Position numbers and translations under genes: made by a program
Shown here: positions 11,472 through 22,959 of the stretch, piece after piece
Layout of the letters: each line of letters starts with the position of its first letter
Numbering within the stretch: the stretch's first letter is position 1
Notes under the pieces: model-generated
The model's database searches: none
What the model saw: only the letters and a program-made list of their open reading frames with translations
Told to the model about the DNA's origin: nothing
Origin: Nereocystis luetkeana
Taxonomy: Eukaryota; Sar; Phaeophyceae; Laminariales; Laminariaceae
Direction of reading: 5' to 3'
Assembly: GCA_031213475.1 (NCBI GenBank)
Contig: JARUPZ010000020.1
Span: 10,095,562-10,159,561, forward strand
Length of the DNA: 64,000 bases

Positions 11472-12056
11472 CCCGACGAGCAGCCCCATGTCCTACAGTA
11501 GGTCGTGTTCGCATGGATCCGCCATGTCTGGTAAATATCCTTAGATGTGCCCGAACACCAAATGGAGCCTTTCCGTGCACAACGGCCAGCTCACACACCA
11601 ACCAAATAGGCCTCTGGTTAGGGATATGGGTTTGGGTTAGGGTTGGGGTTATTAGAGTTCCGGGCCGGGGTGGTGCCCGCCAAGAGCCGAAGCCGGAAAT
11701 AGACACACCATCGGTAAAAAAATCCATACAGTTGTTCCGTGACAAAACCCCTCCCTCACTAGAACATAATCACTTTATCCAGGCACTTCAGAAGAAATTT
11801 ACCAGTCCTGGCGGATTTGCGGCGGCTGGCCCAGGTCTTTAACGAACACAGCAGCAGTAAAGCTGCATTGTAAAAACGAACGATGTTCGATAGTGTAGTT
11901 CCTCAGCTCAGACGCCCCCATCAGCCAGAAACATTGCTGCAAAAACAAAAGCACAGCACCCTTGAGTACTCTTATCGTTTCATGCTGTACGTATTTATTT
12001 ATGCACAACTGTATCCGTTATAAAAAATCATGTGTGTCTGTTTCGCTACATAGGGA

Positions 12057-15000
12057 ATGGGACCGAAGCGGCCGTCGACAGGATCCATGTCAGGGTCGAT
12101 GTCGGCACGCGCAACGGCGAACCTGATGCTCGAGGCGAAGAACACAAGGAAGAGGGCGGAGGCGGACGTTCACCTGCTGGCCAATCGTCTCGCCCACCTT
12201 CAGGCGGAAGAGGAAAAGGCTAGACGAAAAACAGAGGAAACCAAACTCGTGAGGAGGACGAGCTTTTTTGCTCTTGCTGTTTTTTTCCCCTCTAAGGATC
12301 CCTAGAATACGACCGACGAAAGGATAAGCTTACAGCAGTCATGGCTTGACGCTCGTGAACCATGATTATAACGCCCATGAACCACGGCTTGACGCACACC
12401 AACCATGGAAATGACGCCCATCAACCATGGCTTGAGGTTCATCACCCACGACATTGATGCACATCAATCACGACTAGTAGTCCCTCAACCACGGAATTGC
12501 CGAACATCAATCATTGTATCAACGCACATGAACCATGGCCTGACGCACACCAACCATGGCTTTGATAACCACTGGCCATGGAATTGATGCCCATCAATTA
12601 AGGCATTGATGCCCACGAATCGTGACATTGACGCCTATCAAACGTGGCATGGATGCCCACCAATCATGGCATTGCTTCCGGCAGCCATGAGATAGACGCC
12701 CATCAACCATGGCATTGGCGCTCACCAATCATGATATTGACACTCACCATCGATGGCTTGACGCATTGATGCCCATCAATCATTTTTTTATGTTCATATA
12801 GGGTCTTGACGCCCGTCAGCCATGACTTGACGTCCATCAACCATAACTTGAAGTACATCAGTCATGACTTGATGCATCAACCATGGCCGACGCTCACCAA
12901 CCATTTCATTGATGCCCATGAACCATGGCTTGACGCCCGTCAACTGTGGAATTGACGTCCATCAACCATGGAATTGACGCCCCCCAACCATGACATTGAC
13001 GCAAACCATTGTTTAACGTCCATCGACTATGGCATTGACGAACATCAAGCATGACTTGACGCACACCAATCATGGTGTTGATGCCCACCAACCAGGACAT
13101 TGGTGCCCACCGAGCATGGCATTGACGCGCATCAACCATGGTTTGATGCCCAACAACCATGGTACTGACGACCCTCAAACATTGCATTGATGCCCACCCG
13201 CCATGTCACTGATGCCCACCAACCATAACGCTGACGCTCACCAACCATGGCTTTGACGCCCATCAACTTGACCTTCATTGACACCAACCCGCCATGGCTT
13301 GACGATCACCACCCATGATATTCCCATCAACCTTTGTATTGACGCTCATCAACCATGGCTTAACGCACATCAACTATGGTACTGACTGTCCACCATGACG
13401 TTGACGCTAGTACCTGTTTTCAGCACTCAATTCGAGGTGGGGTGTCCATGAAAGTACGACCTTGTCTGGCTATATACCCTTCGTTCGCGTTTTCTTTTGC
13501 AGCGCGCAGCGGAGATCAAGCGGCTGAAACAACAGAACCAGGAGCTTGCACGAGCGCGGGAGACGAGCGCTCTCGCTCACGGAAAGAACATGACCAACCA
13601 CGAGAGAGCCGTAGCAGCAAGAAAGAACAAGCAACAGCAGGACTTACAGGTAAAGAAAAAGCAAGCAACAGCGAGACTTGCGGGTACAACGATGACAGCT
13701 ACCTGGTACCTGCTAAGCCTTTTCCCCCCTCCAAAACGTATCTCACACTCATTCTAAATGGTTAGTCCCCATGAACGTCACGAATAAGGTGCTGTCCTTA
13801 GGGGGCTAACACCTCTGTACCAAGGGAACTAAACAAAACTCGAGAAGTTTGGCCATACATGGCTTCGCCTCGGGCATTCCTGTCTCAACAGATCATTCTT
13901 GTTCATTTATAAGTGCGACAGTCCGTGACGCCAGTTTTGTAGCGTGGAAGTTTTGTCGAATACCAATCAGCACAAATAAGTATTTCACCACCCACTATTG
14001 CTGTAGCATACGCACTAAAATAAGGGTGCTAAAACGCGCGATGTCGCGTCGCAGGCAAACAATGGCACTAAAACAGTAGTAGTACCAAACGTGGTAGCGG
14101 AAGGAGACAGACTAGCGGGTGTTATCAAAGCCATGCCAACACAACAGTGCGGTACGCGCCACTACAGCAGTGCGAACGGATGTTATGGAAGCCATGCTGC
14201 CACTACGGTGCGGTACATGCCATTACAGAACGAGCGGACGTAATCACAGCCACGCCACAACAATGCGGCACATGTCACTACAGTGCAGTAAGGGGTATTA
14301 TTTGAGGCCAACATGTTCTGGCTGACGAGGCTATTAACCTGTTGCTACTCCATTCAGGAACTACCCAATATTTGCGGCCTATTCTGTGTTTTCGATCGTT
14401 TCCCCGTGTATGCTTCACCAACGGGATTGTTGCACGCTTCGGACAGACCAGATAGATCACTCCCACTTGATGATCTAGATACTTAAGGGCATATACATTC
14501 CTGAGCTGTGCGTACCAGATCTACAGTAGTCCATGTTGCCAGGTGGGAGCCATCCAACCTAGAACAGGTTTCCTATTGGATCTGTACAGTACAGATCCCG
14601 CATAATCTCTCATAGCGGCATGTTATGATCTGCAGTAGATTATCTAGATCGTGATCTGTCGGAGGGGTGAACTGTTTATCGGGTTGCGCGCATTGTGCAT
14701 TTTTTCTTAACGTCGTATTTTGGGTGGGGTACTATTTACAGTAGTAGTAGCAGTAGTAGTGGTAGAAGTAGTCGTAGTATTAATAGTAGTAGCAGTAGTA
14801 GAAGGATAGGAGAGAACCCACCGTAGGATGACGCAAAACTAACAACGGACGGGTGCTCTTCGCCATGACCAAACGACCGTTGGGTGGTTGCAGTCGACCA
14901 AGGCTAACCTCGAGAAGCAGAGGAAAACCAACGCTAAGTGCGCGCGAGAGCAGCGTCAGGCCTTGCAAATGACCTACCAGGTGAGCACCTTCGACTGGGT

Positions 15001-18000
15001 GCCTATCATTCACACGGCAATTGTTATTTTAAACGCCGCAGCTGTGATGTCGAGGATCTTGTCGAAACTCGCTTTTGCAACCTGTGTGTGTTTGATACTT
15101 CGATCGCGCCCACGGCGGGTTGGACGGAATCATCCTTGCGAGCTGCGTGAGATACTTCAATCGCGCGTGCTACTACTTTTACTGCAGATGACCTCGTGAT
15201 TAGGTATCGTGGTGTTCATACTTGGTAGTTGCGTGTCCCTCTCCCGCCGGTGAAGACAGCCGACGCCTTGACATGCTCTCGAAATCTAGCGGCGTACGAA
15301 AAATGTGGTAGTACCCAGCGCTCAACTGCGCAAAAAAAAGGATATGATCCAGCGCCAACGAGACCTCCGCGTAGCAGTATCCCATCAGTATGGTGTCGGA
15401 GGCGAAGGATGAGAATTACGTACGTGGTACTCGGTACACGTGATGAACATGCCAGACCGGCCTACAGGAGCACGTGGAATGCCGCTACAAGAGTTGCTGT
15501 ATCCAGGGGTCAGGCTCTTCTGAAGGTGCCGACACCGAGTGTTTTCCCTATCGAATGGTCTACGAACCCTTTTGGGGCTTGAATATAGCATAGCGACCCA
15601 AACAAGAAAGCAAGTGATGTTGGATCAACCTCCTATTAATAGTACGGGAGGCTACAGCACCCACACCCTAAAATCGTGTATGCCCCTATGATATGCTTAC
15701 ACGCCATATTGCGTGATTAACCCCTTAAGTACTGAAGCCCCGATTCGGGGGCAAACCAATCTAATTCGAAGTGATTTGTCCCAAAAACGGAACGGCAGTA
15801 CTAAAAAGGGTGAATGCTGTGTAGCACTATCACGCTAGGGTGATAAGAACACACACCCTCTCGGATGATATTCAAAACTGGCTTTATCGATAAACGGTGA
15901 GAATGAAAACGCAGAGCGACGCGTCTATGGGAAGATCTCGACGAGATATTTCCGAAGCCAGCATTTTCGCTGTGTGCACCCTGGGCCCTTAACCCTTTTA
16001 GGACCGCAGTCCCGTTTTAGGGACAAATTTCTTAGAATTAGAGTGGTTTATCCCCAAAATGGGGCTGAGGTTCTAAAAGGGTTAAGGCAGGCCTTGGAGA
16101 AAATCGGATCTGAAATTCATCCCAGGGGGTGTGTTATCGCTAGCGTGTTATATATACGGACTATATATACCAAGGTTGTGTTCGGTTGTTCGGTAAGGTA
16201 CATACCGAGGCGTACCAGCGGTAATGTACCTCCGGTATACCGGTACCGAGAAGTTCGGTACCTTCGGTATGATCTCCATACCGGTACCGAGGACTTCGGT
16301 ACGTTCGGTACGAGGTCCATACCGGTACCGGGAAGTGGTACGTTCGGTACGCAGTTCGTACCGGTACCGGTGGTGCCGGTACAACAGTCCGTACCGGTAA
16401 CGAGATGTTCGGTATGTTCGGTATGATCTCCATACCGGTACCGAGAAGTTCGGTACGTTCGGTACGAGGTCCATACCGGTACCGGGAAGTTCGGTACGTT
16501 CGGTACGTCGTCCGTACCGGTACCGAGCATACCGGTAGTTCGGTACGATGTTCATACCGGTACCGAGCGTATACCAGTACCGAGAATACCGGTACCGGGA
16601 TGATCGGGAAGTTAGGCATGGTATTTACCCGATACCGCCACACACTCACAGCACCAGCAGCACAGCCGTAGCCTCTTCGCTCGGTACACTACCCTCTTCG
16701 CTCGGTACACTGGCGCGTGCCAGCCGCCTCATGAGCGCCGCATCAACCCCCGCCAACCACGATGCCCCCGCTGCTGGCGGGGGGGGCAACAACGAGGCAC
16801 CCGCCGCTGGCGACCAAAGCTCATCATCGCCAGTGCCGGCGCCAGCACCTTCGGAGGCAGGAGTTGTTGTCGTGGATGGTGGAGGAGGCACGGGCGTGCC
16901 AGTGATAGGGCCTGCTCCCATCTACGACAGCGCAACGAACACAGAGAGAGAAGTGCCGGCGGAGACACTCAAAGCTATCGATGAGTTTGTGGTGCCGGAG
17001 GGGTATCGGAGGGAAGGGACGCGTGAGGCCTCTTTCTTGTACTCGCTCGGTGTGTACGTTGAGCCGATAGATTCGAAAAGCAAGGCCTGCCGGTACTACT
17101 GCTTGGCGAGCGCACCGTGCCGTTCGAAGAAACACACGGTACCCTGCGTCATGCATTTTGAAATTGACATTTTGGGCGGGCAATATGAGAGACGCTCCGC
17201 ACACACACACCACCGGTATCGCCGGTATCACCGGTACCGGTACCGGTACGGGCTTCCATACCATACCGAGAAGTTCGGTACCTTCGGTATGATCTCCATA
17301 CCGGTACCAAGGACTTCGGTACGTTCGGTACAAGGTCCATACCGGTACCGGGAAGTTCGGTACGTTCGGTACGCAGTTCGTACCGGTACCGGTGGTGCCG
17401 GTATAACAATCCGTACCGGTACCGAGATGTTCGGTATGTTCGGTAAGATCTCCATACCGGTACCGAGAAGTTCGGTATGTTCGGTACGTCGTCCATACCG
17501 GTACCGAGAAGTTCGGTACGTTCGGTACGATGTCCGTACCGGTACCGAGCATACCGGTACCTTACCGAACACAACCTTGATATATACGGTACTATGTGCC
17601 CCCATTGTAGGAAGAATTTGCTTCACAAAAATGTGTGGGGTACCGACTCATACTATTAATAAGATAGAGATACATAGCAGTTTCGGGCTAAATAGTTTCT
17701 GACTGAAATGCTCCACAAATGAGGAACTACCGTACACAATCTGATAGGGATAATAGCATGTGTGCTATGTGTTTTGTCCCGTTAGTTTCGTTCTATACAC
17801 ATACTGGTGTGGGAGTTTTCATCTAGTTGCACTGTTATTATACACCACTCTATTTCAACTCTTCAGAATTTCCCTAAGCGTGAACTCTCCAAGTGAGAGG
17901 AGAACAGCGCTGTCGTAACCATGCGTCCGCTTGCACAAGTGTCGTACATCTCCTTACGTTGCACTACTGCTACTGTAAGGACGCGTCCCCTACCCCCCAT

Positions 18001-20785
18001 ACACCCCAGCTGTCCGGGCTATGCATAATTACTATATGTTGAGAAGTACTAGGTATACAAGTATGTGCTATCGTTTCTTATGAATAGTAAAACATAAATA
18101 ACCGTCTGGCCGATACTGCAATCGCCACTTTGTCCGTCTCTCTTCCCTTCGACGCCAGAAACGGCTCAATCTTTGACGCCCCAAAGGGGTCAACCTTTGA
18201 CGCTGCAAAGGGGCCAACAGTGCTAATAGTGCACATAGCAAATAGTGTTAATACCCCACTGGTACGTGTTGGTAGTGTTAACAGCAGTGCCAATAGCCTG
18301 CTGGTAGGTGTTAATACGAATGGTGTTAATAATCGCACTTATTATAGCAGAGGATACTGGTTTCAGTATGTGTGTTTATGTGTATCCGGATCAAACCGGC
18401 AACTGTTTCTCCCTTTTGCCCCACTGGAGAGCGAAAAAGTGATTTTGATGTGCTATCTCACATGGGTATTCACTCTCATGGACTTTGCCCACACAAACCG
18501 CGCTCAGCTATGCAAATGGTCAGTTTTTTTTTCGAGGGCTAATTATGGGCCGGGCTGAGTCGAACCGAGAACGGTTGAAAAACTGATGGCCCGGGCCAGG
18601 CCGGGCCGGGTATTTCGAAATGCGATGGACCAGGCCGGGCCGGGTATTTCCAAATGTGATGGCCCAGGCCGAGCCGGACCGAGAATGGTTGAAAAATTGA
18701 TGGGCCGGGCCGGGCCGTGAATGCTAATGTTCCTAAATGTGATGCCGCGGCCCATTAGGTAAACTACTTATTGGTCCGGGCCGAACCGCTGCCCATCATC
18801 TCGAATTTTGATGGGCCGGGCCAAGCCGCGACCCCCAGCCGCGACCCATGAGATATGGGCTCTACATGGGCTCCTCCGCCCCACCCGTACGGCGGCCCAC
18901 GTGTTTTGACCAACCGGCTGGGGCCGCCGCCGATGAGATGTTGTGTGCTACCTTCATCTTGACGAGCGCCCCTGCGTTCTAACTCTTTGTTTACGCTGAT
19001 TTGCTGCTCGCGGCGAGAACCAACTCCCACTCCTCTCCTTAGCCTTCGCGCAAATGTCTGATTGAAGCCTTGGTGTCGTTGTGGGTGTAGAGAGGACACT
19101 TCTTGTCGTCTACGAGACACGCATTTTGACCCTTGCTCCACCGTCCCTGTTCACAGCACGCTCATTTCCGGTCGCCTCCAACTCTTAAAACCCCAAGCCG
19201 CATCCAGGCTCCATCGTTCGGCTCGGACTAACACAGACTCCTCGTGTCGTGCACTGCTGTTATATTCTGCTCCCAGGAGTTGCGAGCGCAAACGGCAGCA
19301 GAGAACAGGCAGAGAACGGAGATAGTCCGAAAGCAACGGGAGGAGGCGCGCTTGAAGAAAGAGGCGGAGCAGAGAGAGAGAGAAGCCAAGCAACAGGAAG
19401 AGCACCGCCGCCGCATCTCCATAGAAAAGAAAAAGGTGCTCAAACGCGGGCCGCATGAAAAATCCCACCTGCGGCACTGTCTCGGTTACCCCTACGTCAA
19501 AGAGGCGTGCTAAAGTTTCATGAGATGTGAATGGGCACCATATTTGTACCAAACCAGTTATGACTACGGCCTCCCTCAACTGAGGGATGGCCCAATAAAG
19601 CATGCATTGTCGCTGGAAACCCACCTGTGTTTTAGAACATTGAATATTTTTCGTTGTATACGTAGGCAATGAGATTGCCACCGCATAGACCTGCCAAGAA
19701 AAAAGCGTAATCTAACCAAGACTTGAGACCTTAACGTGATATCACCCTAGAGAAACCTCGACCTTTATTAGGCTACGTACCGCAAAATACTAAGAGTAGT
19801 GCTCAACGCTGAACAAGGTTTCTTATTCCGAGTTGATTCGCGTCCCCCGAAGCACGAGGCTTACACTGTTACCGAATAATTTCTTTGTCGTGCGCCTGTA
19901 CTGTATCGGGCTCAGCTTACATTTTGTTTTTGCCAAATTCACTTGTTAGGGGGCTAGGTTAGGGTTAGGCACAGAGGCCCTTAAGTGAGCAGCCTCAGAA
20001 AATGAGGCGCGACCTCTATCACCGTACGGGTCCAAAATATCGGAGATTCACCGTCCGACAGTTTGGTAGAAAGAGCAACAGCATCACCTTCAATAGCGGT
20101 TGCTCACAGATATAAATCCCCAGCAAGGAGCGGAAAAACGAAAAAAACAAGGGGAACAAAATGAAACCTCCTATACAAGAGTATTAGTGCGGGCCGGCGC
20201 GGCGCGAGACGGTCGGTTTCCTCCTTTGTGCACCCCAGCCCCCCGACCCACTGCGAAATCTGGGGCCAGAACGCTCCAGGGCGGCCCGGCACGCCCGCGA
20301 GGCCACACTAAGCGAAGTTAGACACAGACTTAGCACCACGGCCAACGGCTTACAATTACGAGTGCTTTACATGTATTGTACAGACACAGTCAGGTTTTGT
20401 AGTCTAATCCCGCTTTGTACGAATTTCCGGCTTGGCATCGAAGTGCTGTAGTTCATCTAATGCTCCTGCTCCACCTTACAATTAAGAGTCCTTTACATAT
20501 ATTATACAGAGACAGCCATGTTTTGTAGTATAAAGCCACTCTGTACGTACTTCCGGCTTGGCATCGTTATGCTGTAGCTCATCTAGTGCTCCTGCTCCAC
20601 CTTTTATCTCTCATTGTACGCTCCTCCTGCCGTTGATCATATGGCGCCGCACGCAGACGCAAGACGCGGAGAATATGATCGAAAAAATGGAGCAGGACGA
20701 GGACGTCCTCATCGAGCGCCTGAAGAAGATACAGGAAGAGCAACGCCGCGCGTACGAGCTTCTCCAGGAGTCCCTAGAGAGTTGA
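12057..20785 (+). CDS. Coiled-coil protein of unknown function, five exons, 237 residues
   Basis: Exons 12057-12248, 13503-13649, 14894-14980, 19277-19435 and 20657-20785 (stop TGA). All four introns are phase 0 and every exon is a whole number of codons (64, 49, 29, 53, 42 residues). The start ATG opens MGPKRPSTGSMSGSMSARAT, a short basic Ser-rich leader. The rest is almost entirely Glu/Lys/Arg/Gln heptad-like helix: residues 25-113 include LLANRLAHLQAEEEKARRK and AAEIKRLKQQNQELARARE; the fourth exon carries REEARLKKEAEQREREAKQQ; the end is ERLKKIQEEQRRAYELLQES. No enzyme motif, signal peptide or membrane segment. The pattern resembles conserved protist coiled-coil proteins, some of them flagellar, but I cannot name a family. 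Introns hold minisatellites and a complete hAT element. An exon in the 4.3-kb intron 3 could have been missed, and a 5' non-coding exon is possible because CTACATAG precedes the start. Confidence 0.75.
12340..13400. repeat. ~33-bp minisatellite in intron 1 of the coiled-coil gene
   Basis: About 30 degenerate units of CATCAACCATGGCATTGACG type, each with an ATTGATGCCCA half-unit. They fill nearly the whole 1.25-kb intron between 12249 and 13502. Confidence 0.85.
14439..14664 (+). mobile_element. GATC-rich MITE (family R4) copy
   Basis: Starts TCGGACAGACCAGATAGATC and ends in the inverted counterpart GATCGTGATCTGTCGGA. It shares the internal words CATGTTGCCAGGTGGGAGCC and TTGGATCTGTA with copies near 21420, 22675 and, reversed, 37218. 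Confidence 0.65.
15717..15814. mobile_element. TTAA-flanked MITE (family A) copy, diverged
   Basis: TTAA then CCCCTTAAGTACTGAAGCCC, ending GCAGTACTAAAAAGGG then TGAA. Same size and internal order as the intact copy 175 bp downstream, with more substitutions. Confidence 0.7.
15989..16085. mobile_element. TTAA-flanked MITE (family A), intact copy
   Basis: TTAA, then CCCTTTTAGGACCGCAGTCC, then GCTGAGGTTCTAAAAGGG, then TTAA. Exactly 97 bp including both TTAA sites. It lies 77 bp left of the hAT target duplication. Confidence 0.85.
16171..17579. mobile_element. hAT-type transposon with subterminal GGTACC arrays
   Basis: Ends are inverted: CAAGGTTGTGTTCGG at the left and CCGAACACAACCTTG at the right. 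The 8-base target duplication ATATATAC is exact on both sides (16163-16170 and 17580-17587). An 8-bp duplication with CA...TG ends is diagnostic of hAT elements. Inside the tips are two long direct arrays (about 16240-16600 and 17210-17560) of CCATACCGGTACCGAGAAGT and TCGGTACGTTCGGTACG units, nearly identical in unit order. Between them is about 0.6 kb of unique GC-rich sequence with an ORF. At 1.4 kb it is too short for a full hAT transposase and is probably non-autonomous. It sits in intron 3 of the coiled-coil gene. Confidence 0.85.
16731..17200 (+). CDS. ORF inside the hAT element, Cys/His motif, possible transposase N-terminus
   Basis: From ATG 16731 the ORF encodes a low-complexity Ala/Ser/Pro/Gly leader (MSAASTPANHDAPAAGGGG). 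A better conserved-looking part follows, EVPAETLKAIDEFVVPEGYR, then ASFLYSLGVYVEPIDSK, then a Cys/His cluster, CRYYCLASAPCRSKKHTVPC. Several hAT transposases start with a BED zinc finger, and a damaged or atypical one could look like this. The frame runs on without a stop into the GGTACC array only because that array is open in most frames, so the true end is probably a splice site or decay. No catalytic DDE region is present in the element. Confidence 0.45.
18543..18850. repeat. GGGCCGGGC-type degenerate tandem repeat
   Basis: Units of about 45-60 bases built from GGCCCGGGCCAGGCCGGGCC and ATTTCGAAATGTGATGG words, about six copies, in intron 3 of the coiled-coil gene. Confidence 0.7.
20353..20605. 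repeat. Tandem duplication, two ~126-bp units
   Basis: CTTACAATTACGAGTGCTTT...GCTCCTGCTCCAC is followed directly by a diverged second copy starting CTTACAATTAAGAGTCCTTT. It ends about 50 bases before the acceptor of the last coiled-coil exon. Confidence 0.85.
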
Positions 20786-21419
20786 CGCCAGACCGTCACG
20801 CTCTGTTGTTTTTGTTTTTAAGTTCTACTGCGTACCGGGTTATATCATCTCGCTCTTTCACGAGTAGAATGCACCGCTAATATGCTCGGAACGGACCGGA
20901 CTGGACATTTTGTACTTTTTCTTTATTTTTCCGCGGACGTTGACGGGATAAAAGTAAAGCTTGACCCCTTTAGGAGGAACTGCACCCGTCCGCGGTACGG
21001 GGATAGTTGAGAGTGGAGTTGATCGATTTCGCAGAGGTTAAGCTCAGCACACCTGCACATCTGTACCGCGCGATGTGTGATGTGTGTATCTCAGTTGAAG
21101 AACACAACACTGCTCCCGCGGAAACGGTAGTACGGATTAGACCAGACCCGGTCCGGACCGGCACGCTGAATGTACCTCGATACACGCATACAGTCGGCTT
21201 TGGGTGATAGTATAGTAATCTATCTCGCGAGAACATGGTGGTATTATATCACCAGGACGGGTTGTCGCTTGTTGAGCAGTCGGCGACCGCTGGGGCTTAG
21301 AGGCACAGCAGTAGTCGTAGTCGAACATTTTACGACGCTTGAGAGACGCGGGTCGAGCGACTACCGATACGAGCTGCAAGAGGCCGACCCGAGCACTTGC
21401 TTCGCAATAATGCACCCCT

Positions 21420-21660
21420 TGGACAGATAATCGATTCGTACTTCATGATCTACCGTAATTTTTTCAGGGCAGACAGATTCCTGACCTGAAGGATCTGGCT
21501 CATGTTGCCGGGTGGGAGACGCGCAACCCGCATGATCTACGACATGTTCCCTAGGTTGGATCTGTGCTATACACATCCTGCGCGGCATATCATCCCGGCA
21601 GGCCAGGATTTACAGGGGATGGTCTACACATAGATCAGATAGATCGTGATCTGCCCGACA
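21420..21660 (+). mobile_element. GATC-rich MITE (family R4) copy
   Basis: Starts TTGGACAGATAATCGATTCG and ends ATAGATCGTGATCTGCCCGAC, with the shared core CATGTTGCCGGGTGGGAG. Confidence 0.65.
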
Positions 21661-22674
21661 TGTGCGATATTGTGTTCGTCAGCTTTGCGTCGGATTTGAA
21701 GCTCTCATGGCGCGTAATATCTCTTAGACATTATCCACCAGGTGTCATTTTGATGGTTTTCTTACTAAGACGTCGGCAGTGAGACGTCCCGATTGACGTC
21801 GATGTCGACTTAATCACGTGACACGACGGTCACGAGTTTTTTTCGCTTCCGTTTTTGACGTGTTTGCTTCAGCCGACATTGGTGTCGCCGGTTCTTATTA
21901 AGAACGTTGGCGAGGAAGGTGCTGGAGGGTGGAATGTATGTGCGCCGAATTGTTTCTGAATTACTCCTGTTCTGTTCGCCATCCGGCAATGTGTTTGAAG
22001 CTGCGCAACATCAGCGTCCACGTTGATCACTTATAATCGCCCAACAGAGAGAAAAAACAAACCAACCGAAAAAACCAACGGTTCTTGTGAAGAGGTTTTG
22101 GCGAGCAAGAGGCTGGATGGTGGAAACGGACGCCGAATTATGTCTGAATTATTCCTGCTATGTCTGCCATCCGACAATGTGCAGCTCGAGCTTCAAAGTT
22201 GATAACTCGTGACCGCCATACCCAGAAAGAAGATGAGGCCCCAAAAAGGAACACAAAAATAAAACCTGTGCACGTATTGCGCGTAGTCTTACTCCATTTT
22301 GCATCTACGCCCGGTATTGTACCGATCCACTCCACCTGCCGGCCTTCCTTGTCCCTCCGGCGGAGGAAATCGCCGCACATGTTTACTACATGCCGGTACG
22401 CTTTGCACGTCATGTCTGTCGGTCTGTCGGTACACAACAGGTCCACGACTAACAAAACAACTTCCTGTCGGTCCGTCGGTACACAACAGGTCCACGACTA
22501 ACGAAACAACCACATGTAATAAGAACATCAAGCTCTGGGACTCTGATAAACTACTACGAAGAGATTGTGCTCGGCGGCGAGCCGCGCTACACTAAACCCT
22601 CTCTCCCAGAGGATATATGCTAGCCTGCGCTCAAGGTTGCTCGATGTTGGTGTCACAATAGAAGCTTGCACACC

Positions 22675-22900
22675 TCGGACAGATAACCGATTCCCACTTC
22701 CATGATATAGATCTTCAAGGGCAGATATATTCCTGATATATAGAAGCTAGCTCATGTTGCAGGGTGGGAGCCGTGTATTCTGCATGAATGACCTTCGAAG
22801 GCACGATTCTTGGGTTGGAGCTGTATTGCACATATCCTGCACAACACATCATAGCTGCAGTTCAGAATCTAGATGATCTACTGTAAATCGATCTGTCCGA
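22675..22900 (+). mobile_element. GATC-rich MITE (family R4) copy
   Basis: Starts TCGGACAGATAACCGATTCC and ends AAATCGATCTGTCCGA, with the core CATGTTGCAGGGTGGGAGCC. Closest to the copy at 21420. Confidence 0.65.
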
Positions 22901-22959
22901 CATGTGTAAGGATTGAAGCCTGAAGAGTGTGTTTAGTCGGGTATACATACACTCTCGGG

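Larger units (their letters stand above)
20786..22959. other. Intergenic region with MITEs
   Basis: No supported exon. It contains two family R4 MITEs (21420-21660 and 22675-22900), a degenerate family A relic near 20962 and a 36-bp direct repeat (GGTCCACGACTAAC-containing, 22418-22502). Short ORFs here have no family resemblance I can see. Confidence 0.5.

Noticed and set aside
11618-11655. Telomere-like GGGTTAGGG words (also near 19950)
   Set aside because: Only two or three imperfect repeats within unrelated sequence. Too short to call an interstitial telomere.
11338-11745. 135-codon minus-strand ORF
   Set aside because: It starts at a family A MITE and runs through sequence with no family resemblance; probably chance.
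16117-17626. Several long ORFs of Tyr/Arg/Thr/Val repeats on both strands
   Set aside because: The GGTACC arrays lack stops in most frames; the ORFs follow the repeat unit and are not genes.
22138-22455. 105-codon minus-strand ORF with a hydrophobic segment
   Set aside because: It overlaps a local direct repeat, has no recognisable domain and has no splice partners.
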